From Hirschia sp964342355 (GTDB lineage Bacteria > Pseudomonadota > Alphaproteobacteria > Caulobacterales > Hyphomonadaceae): a stretch of 64,000 bases of DNA. The notes under the pieces are model-generated. The model ran no database searches and had not been told where the DNA came from. It saw only the letters and a program-made list of their open reading frames with translations. Location of the stretch: the NCBI GenBank assembly GCA_964342355.1, contig CAYFFG010000008.1:74302-138301 (forward strand). Reading direction: 5' to 3'. Below are positions 9,191 to 18,105 of this stretch, piece by piece (the first letter of the stretch is position 1; every line of letters starts with the position of its first letter). The translations under genes were made by a program, and so were the position numbers.

Positions 9191-10796
9191 ACGATAATGT
9201 TGTGTTCCAGAACTCACGGATGTCCTTGCGCGGATCGTTCTCCATGTGCGGTTCAGAATCCATAATCATGGTTGGGCGGGTATCCTGATTATATGGATTC
9301 CACTCGGGCAGAAGCGCATTGTTGGGGTCACCTGTGTCAGCGAAAGCCGCCCATGCAGAGGAAATACGGTCGGCCATCAGCAGGCTTTCAGCGCTTGCGC
9401 CAGTCAATCCGCCTCGCACGCTGTGCAGGCTTAAGCCTACGTCGATGCCATGCGTGGCGCCAAATTTCCCACCGAATGCCGGGCTGGGCCACTTCCATAG
9501 ATATGTCCAGACAGATGCGCCATTGGCTTCAGCTTTTCGCTCAGCTTGTGTGAAAGCGTTTCGTCTAAAGCTAAGGTCTGTATCCATTCGCACCTTGATC
9601 ATGTGAGGCGTCACGTTTGGATCTTCTTTGCGGTAAAGCGCGATTGCGTCTTCGGCGTGCTCTCCGGCGCGTGATCTGGCGTAGGACAACAATCCATTCT
9701 CATCGAGGTTAAAGTCCGGCATCCGGTAGGAGCGTTCATCCATTGTGGTTGAGATGATCATTGGAATATCATGAGAGACCTCAGGAGCTTTGGGATCAAA
9801 TGGATCACTTGGAATAACGATGCCATCGACGACTGGCGCAAATGATGTTGGCGCTTCACCTTTGGCGCGGTCAGCCGCTTCAAGCTTTGCTTGGGCTTCC
9901 ATTAGCGCGGTGAACGGAACTTGCTGAAGTTTAGCAACGTCTTTGACGTCTATATCGAGCGCTTTCATGAGGCGCGCTGATGCCGCTTCGCCGCGATCAG
10001 CGGATGCGGCTTTGATCATGGAGCCGCTCATCACGCCCGCGCGCGTGAAAAGGCCTTTAGCAGATGGCATGGCCATCAAGACACTGGTTTTGGCGCCGCC
10101 GCCAGATTGACCGTAAACAAGGACCTTTGTCGGGTCGCCGCCAAATTGGGTTATGTTCTCATTTATCCATTTGAGCGCTGCAACAATGTCCATCATGCCG
10201 ACCGTGCCTGAGGAGGCAAATTGTTCGCCACCATTTTGGGTAAGGTGGGCATAGCCAAACGCGCCAAGGCGGTGATTGACAGAGATGACCACGCTATCAG
10301 CGTAGCGCGCCATAGCATCGCCATCCATTCCGAATGAGTTGCCTGATCCGCCGTAAAACCCGCCGCCATGCAGAGCAACAATGACGGGCTTTTTTGCAGA
10401 TGGCGATAGGCTGGGTGTCCAGATATTAATGCTCAGACAGTCTTCGCCAATACCTGAAGGCTGTCGGTCGAAAACAATCAAATCTGCGTAATCATAGGAG
10501 CGCCCGCCGGGCATTTGAGGGGAGACATCACTAAAGGAAAGAGCGTTTCGAACACCAGCCCATTTGGTCACTGGCTGTGGTGGCATAAAACGATTTTTGC
10601 CGCTTGTGGGCGCGCCGTATCTTACGCCTTTAAACACGCTGACGCCTGCTGCTTGCGCACCGCGCAGTTTTCCGTTGGTTGTTTCGACCACTGGAAAAAG
10701 GTCAGCCGCAAATGCTGGAAATGCCAAGCTTGCGCTACTAATCGCCAAGCCGCTCGCTAACAATGCGCGTCGACTTAAATTTAACGGTGATGTCAT
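9189..10796 (-). CDS. Exported type-B carboxylesterase/lipase
   Basis: 535 residues from an ATG at 10796 that is preceded by GGAGGA; the longer frame to 10835 lacks this. The N-terminus has a twin-arginine-like signal (S-R-R-A-L-L then a hydrophobic stretch ending A-F-A). The alpha/beta-hydrolase core shows the oxyanion motif H-G-G-G-F, nucleophile elbow G-Q-S-G-G-G (Ser about 231) and a late H-G-I-D-V-G histidine motif. These enzymes hydrolyse carboxylic esters; Tat export implies a periplasmic or surface location. Position beside a TonB receptor suggests processing of an imported ester substrate, which is inference. Confidence 0.9.
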   Translation of the reverse strand: MTSPLNLSRRALLASGLAISSASLAFPAFAADLFPVVETTNGKLRGAQAAGVSVFKGVRYGAPTSGKNRFMPPQPVTKWAGVRNALSFSDVSPQMPGGRSYDYADLIVFDRQPSGIGEDCLSINIWTPSLSPSAKKPVIVALHGGGFYGGSGNSFGMDGDAMARYADSVVISVNHRLGAFGYAHLTQNGGEQFASSGTVGMMDIVAALKWINENITQFGGDPTKVLVYGQSGGGAKTSVLMAMPSAKGLFTRAGVMSGSMIKAASADRGEAASARLMKALDIDVKDVAKLQQVPFTALMEAQAKLEAADRAKGEAPTSFAPVVDGIVIPSDPFDPKAPEVSHDIPMIISTTMDERSYRMPDFNLDENGLLSYARSRAGEHAEDAIALYRKEDPNVTPHMIKVRMDTDLSFRRNAFTQAERKAEANGASVWTYLWKWPSPAFGGKFGATHGIDVGLSLHSVRGGLTGASAESLLMADRISSAWAAFADTGDPNNALLPEWNPYNQDTRPTMIMDSEPHMENDPRKDIREFWNTTLS

Positions 10797-10888
10797 GTGT
10801 TTCCTCCCACAAAAAGTATCATCTATTTGCGTCAAAGTTCCGCAAAAATGGTGAGGAAGTCAATGAATCCAGTTGATGCTGAACACCA

Positions 10889-10925
10889 CAAAAACGCTCT
10901 CGAAGTGGTTTATCTTCGAGAGCGC
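10889..10925 (-). terminator. Rho-independent terminator of the SDR gene
   Basis: On the minus strand the stem CGCTCTCGAAG/CTTCGAGAGCG is followed by five T. It lies about 30 bp beyond the stop codon of the minus-strand SDR gene, upstream of the esterase. Confidence 0.88.
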
Positions 10926-10955
10926 TAAGAGATGTTTGGATTAAGTCAGTCCAGC

Positions 10956-11723
10956 TTAAATCTCAGCCGATCCGCCATCACAAGGAATGACAGCTCCAGT
11001 CGTGTATGCGCTGGCGCGACTTGCGAGGAAGATTGCGACACCTGCAATGTCCTCAGGCGTTCCAACACGCTTGAGCGGGTTGTTGTCTTTGATGGCGTCA
11101 CCAGCGGTGGCAAGTGTTGCGGCCATCATTTTAGATGGGAACGGACCCGGCGCGATGGCGTTGACAAGGATATGCTCTGAAGCAAGACGTCGCGCCAAGT
11201 GGCGCGTCAGCATTATGCAACCGGCTTTTGAGCTGGAATATGCGTAAGTTTCTAAAGTAGGCGGCTCAATGCCATTTACCGACGCAATGTTGATCACGCG
11301 CGCAGTGTCTTCAGCCGTGCCGGCGGCGCGAAGCTGCGGCAAGAGCTTTTGCGTTAAAAAGAAGATGGATTTCAAGTTCAAGTCGACGGTCTTGTCCCAT
11401 CCATCCTCTGGGTATTCATCAATCGGTGCGCCCCATGTTGCGCCAGCGTTGTTGACCAAAACATCGAGTTTGTCTTCACGCTCGGCAATCGCGTTTGCAA
11501 GGCCCTGAATTCCAGACATGTTCGAAAGGTCGAAAGGTAAAGAGATGCATGTTCCCTTTTTTGAAAGTTCATCCGCCAGATCATCACACACATGCTGTTT
11601 GCGTGAAGAAATGTAGACTTTGGCGCCGTTCTCCACAAAGCCGGTTGCGATCATTTCTCCGATACCACGGCTGCCGCCTGTTACCAGAACAGTTTTGCCT
11701 TCGACATTGAACAAACTTTTCAA
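10956..11723 (-). CDS. Short-chain dehydrogenase/reductase
   Basis: 255 residues with the SDR nucleotide motif T-G-G-S-R-G-I-G near the N-terminus, N-N-A-G, and the catalytic Tyr-Lys pair in Y-A-Y-S-S-S-K. The end P-C-D-G-G is typical of FabG-like SDRs. A TTG at 11723 is chosen as start: GGGAGA lies 6 nt upstream and the protein then begins right before the Rossmann fold; the longer frame to 11798 adds 25 residues unlike the family. The substrate is unknown; colocation with the esterase suggests alcohol or ketone oxidation in the same catabolic set. Confidence 0.87.
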   Translation of the reverse strand: MKSLFNVEGKTVLVTGGSRGIGEMIATGFVENGAKVYISSRKQHVCDDLADELSKKGTCISLPFDLSNMSGIQGLANAIAEREDKLDVLVNNAGATWGAPIDEYPEDGWDKTVDLNLKSIFFLTQKLLPQLRAAGTAEDTARVINIASVNGIEPPTLETYAYSSSKAGCIMLTRHLARRLASEHILVNAIAPGPFPSKMMAATLATAGDAIKDNNPLKRVGTPEDIAGVAIFLASRASAYTTGAVIPCDGGSAEI

Positions 11724-11819
11724 AATGCGTCTCCCACTTTTTTGTTGTGTCTGATTTATGCGTTTCAGAAACGGTTTATCAAAGTGGTTGAGCATCACAA
11801 GTTCGAAGACATACGCTAA

Positions 11820-12479
11820 CTAATCTTCATTAATGTGTTGGCAGGCAGCTTTGAATACGTTTTCAAACATTTCAGCGGTTAAGCGACCAGTGTTCGTATT
11901 GTAACGCGAGCAGTGATAGCTATCGAAAAGTTTGATACCGGCTTTATTGTTAAGTGGCAGATCATGTTCTGCCGCATGGGCAAACTTGAAGGCTGAAAGT
12001 TTTTCTCCGAAAGCGCGAATAACGGAATCGTGGGCAATTTTGCCAAGAGCGATGATCGCTTTCAGGCGAGGCAATGCTTGAATGCGCGCTAAGAGAAAGG
12101 GACGACATGCGTTTATTTCTGCGCCAATAGGTTTGTTCTGCGGAGGCACACATCTGACCGCATTGGTTATCAGGGCGTCTGTGAGCGCCAAGCCATCGTC
12201 AGGCCGCGCATCGTATTTGCCCCGGCTAAAGCCAAATTTATCGATTGTGCTGTAGAGCAGATCGCCGGCAAAATCACCGGTAAAAGGTCGTGCGGTTCTG
12301 TTGGCTCCGGTGACGCCTGGCGCTAGTCCAACAATCAACAGGCGTGCTTGATCATCCCCAAAGGACGCGACCGGAGCGTTATGCCAGTCAGGGTGAGCCA
12401 ATCTGTTTTCTTTGCGATAGTCGACCAGACGAGGACACAGGCCGCAGTCATGTGGGGCTTCGGCTGGGTAGGTGTCCAC
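11820..12479 (-). CDS. Family 5 uracil-DNA glycosylase (UdgB type)
   Basis: 219 residues. It has the early C-x-x-C pair (D-C-G-L-C-P-R-L) for the iron-sulfur cluster, motif 1 G-L-A-P-G-V-T-G-A-N-R-T and the late S-Y-H-C-S-R-Y-N-T-N-T-G motif found in family 5 enzymes. These excise uracil and related deaminated bases from DNA. It lies 20 bp downstream of the NYN gene on the same strand, so the two are probably co-transcribed. Confidence 0.88.
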   Translation of the reverse strand: MDTYPAEAPHDCGLCPRLVDYRKENRLAHPDWHNAPVASFGDDQARLLIVGLAPGVTGANRTARPFTGDFAGDLLYSTIDKFGFSRGKYDARPDDGLALTDALITNAVRCVPPQNKPIGAEINACRPFLLARIQALPRLKAIIALGKIAHDSVIRAFGEKLSAFKFAHAAEHDLPLNNKAGIKLFDSYHCSRYNTNTGRLTAEMFENVFKAACQHINED

Positions 12480-12499
12480 GATTTTAACTCCAGACGTCG

Positions 12500-13045
12500 T
12501 TACTGATCGTCATCTCTTGGAGGGCGGCCGACCAGATTCACCAAATCATTGAGATCGATAAAGTTGTCAGCGGTTCGGCGCAAGTCATCAGATATCATTG
12601 GCGGTTGCGTGCGAACGGAAGAGACAACTGAAACACGCACTCCTTTTTCTTTTAACGCGACAACAAGGCGGGTCAGGTCTCCATCGCCGGAGAATAAAAC
12701 AATGTGATCTAAACGGTCAGCAAGCGTAAGTGAGTCAACGGCAATTTCAACATCCATGTCACCCTTGATACGGCGGCGACCGGCGGCGTCTGTAAACTCT
12801 TTAGCGGGCTTGGTAATGACATTGTAGCCATTGTACTGAAGCCAGTCGACAAGCGGTCGGATAGGGGAGTATTCCTCGTTTTCAATCAACGCTGTATAAT
12901 AATTGGCTCGCAACAAACGTCCTTTTTTGCGAAACTCTTCCAGCAGTCTGCGATAGTCCACTTCCACCCCAAGTGTCTTCGCGGCTGAGTACAGATTGGC
13001 GCCATCAATGAAAAGTGCGAGACGCTCGTCTTTATAAAAGGCCAT
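12500..13045 (-). CDS. NYN-domain (LabA/DUF88-type) putative ribonuclease
   Basis: 181 residues of a PIN-like NYN fold. Visible acidic motifs are F-I-D-G-A-N-L-Y near residue 14, G-D-M-D-V-E-I-A-V-D mid-protein and L-F-S-G-D-G-D-L, which would coordinate metal. Family members are nucleases or RNA-processing proteins of uncertain role in bacteria. It diverges from folK with only 4 bp between start codons, so the two promoters overlap each other's coding ends. Confidence 0.85.
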   Translation of the reverse strand: MAFYKDERLALFIDGANLYSAAKTLGVEVDYRRLLEEFRKKGRLLRANYYTALIENEEYSPIRPLVDWLQYNGYNVITKPAKEFTDAAGRRRIKGDMDVEIAVDSLTLADRLDHIVLFSGDGDLTRLVVALKEKGVRVSVVSSVRTQPPMISDDLRRTADNFIDLNDLVNLVGRPPRDDDQ

Positions 13046-13049
13046 TTAA

Positions 13050-13649
13050 ATGCCACTCCAACAAAATAATAACCGGCATAACAGCGAAGAAAGCGATCAA
13101 CGACCGGGCGTATTCGTCGCCCTGGGAAGCAACACGGCATTCGAAGATGACACAGGTCGTCTACTGGAAGGCGCGGGTCTTTTTTCTTCAGTCGTTCAAG
13201 CGCTCAATCACGCAGGAATGCTGGCGATCCGAATTTCCAGTCATTGGTTGTCCCCCGCTTGGCCAGACCCGACTCTTGGAAATTTCAGTAACGCTGTTGT
13301 TGAAGTAGACTGTAGTACACTAGATGCGCAAGAGGTTTTGTGCCGTCTGTTGGAAATAGAGGTGAATTACGGCCGTAAGAGAACCGTTAAAAACGCCCCC
13401 CGAACGCTTGATCTGGACCTGATTGACTTTAAGGGCGAGGTGATCTCGACTTCAACTCCTTATAATCTTCAATGTCCTCACCCCAGAATGCATGAACGGT
13501 CGTTCGTTATGGGGCCATTGATGGAAATATGCCCTAATTGGAGGCACCCGGTAAGCGGTGAGGAGGGGAGTGATTTAATGATCGCTGCTTTAAAAAACTG
13601 GCCAGCGCAATCTTCTGATTCAATCACGTTGTTAGACACCCAAAAATAA
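13050..13649 (+). CDS. folK: 6-hydroxymethyl-7,8-dihydropterin pyrophosphokinase
   Basis: 199 residues with the HPPK motifs V-A-L-G-S-N near residue 23, the N-A-P-R-T-L-D-L-D-L-I-D signature and P-H-P-R-M-H-E-R-S-F-V. It transfers pyrophosphate from ATP to hydroxymethyl-dihydropterin in folate synthesis. The first ~18 residues are unlike the family and no ribosome site precedes the ATG, so the true start may be slightly downstream. folK upstream of rpoZ is a common alphaproteobacterial order. Confidence 0.92.
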   Translation: MPLQQNNNRHNSEESDQRPGVFVALGSNTAFEDDTGRLLEGAGLFSSVVQALNHAGMLAIRISSHWLSPAWPDPTLGNFSNAVVEVDCSTLDAQEVLCRLLEIEVNYGRKRTVKNAPRTLDLDLIDFKGEVISTSTPYNLQCPHPRMHERSFVMGPLMEICPNWRHPVSGEEGSDLMIAALKNWPAQSSDSITLLDTQK

Positions 13650-13739
13650 AATTACTGAAACGTCAGAAAGATATGACTATGAAGTCTTGCTTGTTTTGTT
13701 AGACTGCAATAACAGGAACGTTTCACACGGAGATTCTAT

Positions 13740-14090
13740 ATGGCGCGCGTCACTGTCGAAGACTGCATTGAGAAAGTTCCAAACCGCTTTCAGCTAGTGT
13801 TGCTGGCGGCGCACCGTGCGCGCATGATCCGCGCTGGTTCGGAACTTACAGTGGATCGTGACGACGACAAAGACCCAGTTGTCTCTCTTCGTGAAATTGC
13901 AGGTGATGGTGTGGATCTTGGCCTTGTTAAAGAGAGCTACGTCGCTGAACTGCAGGAAATCCGTCCGAACGAAGAAGCAGAACGTGAAGAAGACAAGCGT
14001 GCGCTTCAGGCTGCTCCAACCCGTTCTGAGGAAGACATTATTCGCGCTTATCAAGCTGAGCTAGAAAACGCTCGCGAAGACCGCTACTAA
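13740..14090 (+). CDS. rpoZ: RNA polymerase omega subunit
   Basis: 116 residues beginning M-A-R-V-T-V-E-D-C-I, followed by N-R-F-Q-L-V-L-L-A-A-H-R-A-R, the conserved omega core that clamps the beta-prime C-terminus. The C-terminal tail is acidic. GGAGA sits 6 nt upstream. The rsh gene follows by 25 bp, as in many proteobacteria where rpoZ and spoT share an operon. Confidence 0.96.
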   Translation: MARVTVEDCIEKVPNRFQLVLLAAHRARMIRAGSELTVDRDDDKDPVVSLREIAGDGVDLGLVKESYVAELQEIRPNEEAEREEDKRALQAAPTRSEEDIIRAYQAELENAREDRY

Positions 14091-14115
14091 GCAAAACAAA
14101 GGCGTACGAGGCGCA

Positions 14116-16374
14116 ATGACAGTTAGCGCTTCTGAATCCCACAACACTCTAAGAGAGCCCGGTCTGCCAACAGGTCGTGGTCGGGCTTTTTTGCGTCAGT
14201 TCGAGCTTATCGAACGCGTGCTCTCTTATCAGCCTGATGCTGATGAAGACGCCCTAAACCGTGCTTATGTCTTTGCTATGCTTAAGCATGGCGAGCAGAT
14301 GCGTCATTCCGGTGACCCATATTATGCGCATCCGGTTTCTGTTTCAGGTATTCTGACAGATCTCAAACTTGATCAGTCAACGATTATCGCTGGGCTGTTA
14401 CATGACACCGTCGAAGACACGGATGTTTCACTAGAGGATTTGGAAGAACTCTTTGGCAAAGATGTCGCCGACATAGTCGATGGCGTCACTAAGTTGACGC
14501 AACTGGAAGGCGCTAGTCAGAACGCAAAACAGGCAGAAAATTTTCAGAAATTTATTCTGGCGACGACGAAAGACATTCGTGTTCTATTGGTGAAACTTGC
14601 AGACCGCTTGCACAATATGCGCACGATCGAGTTTATGCCTAAGCCTGAAAGCAGACTTAGGATTGCGCACGAAACAATTGAAATTTATGCGCCCTTGGCG
14701 CGTCGAGCTGGTCTTTCAATTTTTGCAGCGGAGTTGGAAGACCTTGCGTTTACGGTGATCGATCCAGACGCGCGGGAAATGATCGAAAACCGATTGTCAG
14801 AGATCGCAAGCGACGCCCGTGAAGATATCAGACGCATACAGTCAGATATCGAAGTCCTGATGATGGCAAACGGTATTGATGGTGTCATCAGAGGAAGGCT
14901 TAAGCGTCCCTACAGCATCTGGCGGAAGCTGGAATATAAAGCAATTTCATTCAAAGATTTGGGTGACATTTTTGCATTTCGGTTGATCGTGCCGACCGTT
15001 GAAGACTGTTACAAGGCGATCGGAATTGCGCACCAGAATTGGGCGGCTTTATCCGGACGATTTAAAGATTATATTTCAGTGCCTAAACCAAATGGCTACC
15101 GATCGCTTCACACCACTTTTAACGGGCCAAGTAATAGGCGTGTCGAACTCCAGATCAGAACGGCTGAGATGGATGAGGTTGCAGAGCGTGGTGTAGCTGC
15201 ACACTGGCGTTATAAGAACAAGTCTTACGGATTTGACGAAGAAGCGGCGAGAGCGGCGGGTATAGACCCGTCTGACGCGCTTGTAAGCTTCTCTGAAATG
15301 CTCGAACACGGTGCAGACGCTGAAGAGTTTCTTGAGCATGCGAAACTTGAGATGTATCGCGATACTGTGTTCGCATTTACGCCAGGTGGGCGTCTCGTCA
15401 AATTACCCAACGGGGCTATGCCACTGGATTTTGCTTATGCTGTTCACACTGCTATCGGCGATACATGCGTTGGCGCACGAATAAACGGCCATGATAGACC
15501 TTTAAGAACACCAATTCAAAACGGCGACGTCATAGAGATTATACGCGGAGAAAAGGTGCAGCCGCCTTTAAACTGGCAAAGCCTGGTGGTGACGGGCCGC
15601 GCAAAGTCTGCAATCCGACGCATTACGCGAGAAAAAGAGGCTGAAGAATTCCTACAGCTGGGTCGCCAGAGATTGAACGTAAACCTTCGCCGAATTGGAC
15701 TAGATCCTCTGGACATTAAGTTCCGTGAGATCGCCAAACAGAATGGTTTAGGCACCACAGAACAGATGCTTGAGGGGATTGGAAGAGGTGATGTCGACCT
15801 TAAACATCTTCTTCAGGCAACCTTTCCAGAAAAAATGGACGCGGATGCGTTTGCTGGAAAGCATCGCATAGCTGACGAGGACTCCTTAGCTCTTATCGCT
15901 GGTGAGGAAATGACGCCTGGTGTGACCTTGCATTTGGCTGAGTGCTGTTCGCCTTTGCCGGGTGATCGGATTGTTGGCATTCATGAAGCTGGCAAGGGCG
16001 TGAATGTTCACGTAATTGATTGCAAATCGCTGGAAGAGTTTGAGGACCAACCAGATCTTTGGACTGATTTGCGCTGGCGCACACAAGCTACGTCGGATTT
16101 CTATGCTGTTGGGCGTGTTTTGGTGACGCTGACCAACAAGAAGGGCGCTTTGGCGAAGGTTTGCAAATCCATCTCGGATTCAAACGGCAACATTATCAAC
16201 ATAACCATCAAGAATCGTTCTGAGGATTTTTTCGATTTTCTGTTTGACATTGAGGTTGAGGACAAGCGCCGCTTGTCTCAAATTATCGCAGCGTTGCGGG
16301 CGTTGAGCATTGTCGAAAGTGCGGATCGCGTGCGTGGGGAAGATGTTGTCCGTGAAAAGGAAACAAAGCATTGA
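14116..16374 (+). CDS. rsh: Bifunctional (p)ppGpp synthetase/hydrolase (RSH)
   Basis: 752 residues with HD hydrolase, synthetase, TGS and ACT domains in order. The hydrolase site H-D-T-V-E-D is intact, and the synthetase region shows Y-S-I-W-R-K-L and P-N-G-Y-R-S-L-H. TGS (T-P-G-G-R-L-V-K-L-P) starts near residue 417, and the C-terminal ACT domain senses nutrient signals. Both catalytic sites look competent, so this is probably the organism's single long RSH controlling the stringent response. Its stop overlaps the pyrE TTG start. Confidence 0.95.
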   Translation: MTVSASESHNTLREPGLPTGRGRAFLRQFELIERVLSYQPDADEDALNRAYVFAMLKHGEQMRHSGDPYYAHPVSVSGILTDLKLDQSTIIAGLLHDTVEDTDVSLEDLEELFGKDVADIVDGVTKLTQLEGASQNAKQAENFQKFILATTKDIRVLLVKLADRLHNMRTIEFMPKPESRLRIAHETIEIYAPLARRAGLSIFAAELEDLAFTVIDPDAREMIENRLSEIASDAREDIRRIQSDIEVLMMANGIDGVIRGRLKRPYSIWRKLEYKAISFKDLGDIFAFRLIVPTVEDCYKAIGIAHQNWAALSGRFKDYISVPKPNGYRSLHTTFNGPSNRRVELQIRTAEMDEVAERGVAAHWRYKNKSYGFDEEAARAAGIDPSDALVSFSEMLEHGADAEEFLEHAKLEMYRDTVFAFTPGGRLVKLPNGAMPLDFAYAVHTAIGDTCVGARINGHDRPLRTPIQNGDVIEIIRGEKVQPPLNWQSLVVTGRAKSAIRRITREKEAEEFLQLGRQRLNVNLRRIGLDPLDIKFREIAKQNGLGTTEQMLEGIGRGDVDLKHLLQATFPEKMDADAFAGKHRIADEDSLALIAGEEMTPGVTLHLAECCSPLPGDRIVGIHEAGKGVNVHVIDCKSLEEFEDQPDLWTDLRWRTQATSDFYAVGRVLVTLTNKKGALAKVCKSISDSNGNIINITIKNRSEDFFDFLFDIEVEDKRRLSQIIAALRALSIVESADRVRGEDVVREKETKH

Positions 16375-16952
16375 ATACGAACGAAGTGCTAGATGAATTT
16401 AGGAAAGTGGGCGCTCTATTAGAGGGGCACTTTATCTTATCATCGGGGCGACGCAGCCCAGTATTCCTGCAAAAGGCTTTGGTGTTTTCCCACCCTCAGA
16501 CAAGCGAGCGCATTTGTTCGGCGCTGGCTAGAAAGCTGGAAGAAGCATTCGGTCGGATTGACGTTGTTTGTGGTCCAGCTGTTGGCGGATTGATCCCAGG
16601 TTATGAAACAGCTCGCGCTCTTGGTTGCCGCGCCATCTACACGGAGCGTCAGGATGGCCAAATGACGTTGCGTCGTGGTTTCTCGATCGAGCCTGGCGAG
16701 CGTGTGGTGGTTGTCGAGGACATTGTGACGACGGGCTTATCTATGCGCGAGACCTTTTCAGCACTATCAAAAACGCCTGGCGTTCTTCTTGGAGGAGCGT
16801 GTGTCGTTGATCGTTCCAATGGGAAAGCAGATGTCAGCCTGCCGCTTGTATCTCTCGCAGCGGTCGATTTTCCTGACTATGATCCATCAGAACTGCCACC
16901 AGAGTTAGAGAAGCTTCCGGCGATAAAACCAGGTAGCCGGGGCCTAAAATGA
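16371..16952 (+). CDS. pyrE: Orotate phosphoribosyltransferase
   Basis: 193 residues. The PRPP loop V-V-V-V-E-D-I-V-T-T-G and the substrate motif S-G-R-R-S-P are both present. The enzyme joins orotate to PRPP to form OMP in pyrimidine synthesis. The start is TTG in a TTGA overlap with the rsh stop, preceded by AAGGAA; its stop overlaps pdxJ as ATGA. The tight overlaps indicate translational coupling from rsh through acpS. Confidence 0.94.
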   Translation: MNTNEVLDEFRKVGALLEGHFILSSGRRSPVFLQKALVFSHPQTSERICSALARKLEEAFGRIDVVCGPAVGGLIPGYETARALGCRAIYTERQDGQMTLRRGFSIEPGERVVVVEDIVTTGLSMRETFSALSKTPGVLLGGACVVDRSNGKADVSLPLVSLAAVDFPDYDPSELPPELEKLPAIKPGSRGLK

Positions 16953-17698
16953 ACCAACTAACCCGTGCCAGATTAGGGGTGAATATTGACCACGTTGCGA
17001 CAATCAGAAACGCACGCGGCGGCGCACATCCTGATCCGGCAAGAGCTGCTAGAATTGCGCGTGACGCTGGCGCGGACGGGATTACTATTCACCTGCGCGA
17101 AGACCGGCGGCACATAAGAGATCATGACTTGGAGGCAGTCGCTCAATCGGTTGAGCTCCCGATCAATCTTGAAATGGCGACAACAGAGGAAATGTTGTCG
17201 ATTGCGCTTCGTTTCAAGCCGCATGCTGTCTGTCTTGTTCCTGAAAAGCGTGAAGAGCGCACGACCGAAGGCGGTTTGGATGTGGCCCGTCTTCATAACA
17301 CCGTCGCCCCATATGTTGTCCGCCTGAAAGAGAATGGCTCACGGGTGTCTCTGTTCATAGAGCCGGATCTGGTACAGGTTGCGGTTGCAGAAGCGATTGG
17401 CGCACCTGTTGTGGAGCTGCACACTGGCAAATACGTCGAGCACGTTTTTGCTGGAGAATATGAAAGCGCCGAAAACGAACTAGCTCGGCTTAGGTCTGCG
17501 GCGTTTGAAGGCGCAAAACGAGGCATTGAAGTTCATGCAGGTCATGGATTGACGTATGATACGATTGCCGCCGTTGCGTCTATCCCGGAAATCGCTGAAT
17601 TCAACATTGGCCATTTTCTGATGGGCGAAGCGATTTTTGTCGGTTTGGATCAAGCTGTACGCCGCATGCGCGAATTGATAGATGAGGCCCGCCAGTGA
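16949..17698 (+). CDS. pdxJ: Pyridoxine 5'-phosphate synthase
   Basis: 249 residues with N-I-D-H-V-A-T-I-R-N-A-R at the N-terminus, the P-D-P substrate motif, the catalytic glutamate in E-K-R-E-E and H-A-G-H-G-L. It condenses 1-deoxyxylulose 5-phosphate with 3-amino-2-oxopropyl phosphate in vitamin B6 synthesis. It overlaps pyrE (ATGA) and acpS (GTGA). Confidence 0.96.
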   Translation: MNQLTRARLGVNIDHVATIRNARGGAHPDPARAARIARDAGADGITIHLREDRRHIRDHDLEAVAQSVELPINLEMATTEEMLSIALRFKPHAVCLVPEKREERTTEGGLDVARLHNTVAPYVVRLKENGSRVSLFIEPDLVQVAVAEAIGAPVVELHTGKYVEHVFAGEYESAENELARLRSAAFEGAKRGIEVHAGHGLTYDTIAAVASIPEIAEFNIGHFLMGEAIFVGLDQAVRRMRELIDEARQ

Positions 17699-18096
17699 TC
17701 ATCGGTTTAGGGCAGGATATGTCTGATATTCGGCGGATCGAAAAATCTATAGAACGGTTTGGAGATCGTTTCACCCATCGCATTTTTACAGATGTAGAAA
17801 GAGCGAAAGCCGAAAGCCGCCGACGACCTGCGGATACCTATGCCAAAAGGTTTGCAGCTAAAGAAGCATGCGCAAAGGCCCTGGGAACGGGAGTTCCTAA
17901 ACACGGTGTCAGCTGGCAGCATATGTCGGTTGTTAATTTACCATCCGGCAAACCAACCTTACAGCTATCTGGCGGCGCACAGAAAAGGCTGCAAGATATT
18001 ACACCTGAAGGTATGACCGCCCACGTGCATTTGACCATTACAGATGATTATCCCTACGCGCAGGCCATGGTGATCATAGAAGCATTAGAGGCATAG
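17695..18096 (+). CDS. acpS: Holo-[acyl-carrier-protein] synthase
   Basis: 133 residues, GTG start within the pdxJ stop. The metal-binding G-Q-D near residue 7 and the R-F-A-A-K-E-A motif are intact. The enzyme transfers 4'-phosphopantetheine from CoA to ACP for fatty acid synthesis. pdxJ-acpS adjacency is widely conserved. Confidence 0.95.
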   Translation: MIIGLGQDMSDIRRIEKSIERFGDRFTHRIFTDVERAKAESRRRPADTYAKRFAAKEACAKALGTGVPKHGVSWQHMSVVNLPSGKPTLQLSGGAQKRLQDITPEGMTAHVHLTITDDYPYAQAMVIIEALEA

Positions 18097-18105
18097 TCGC
18101 ATTAG

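Noticed and set aside
8936..9217. 93-residue minus-strand frame between receptor and esterase
   Set aside because: It spans the terminator and strong hairpins and overlaps the esterase end.
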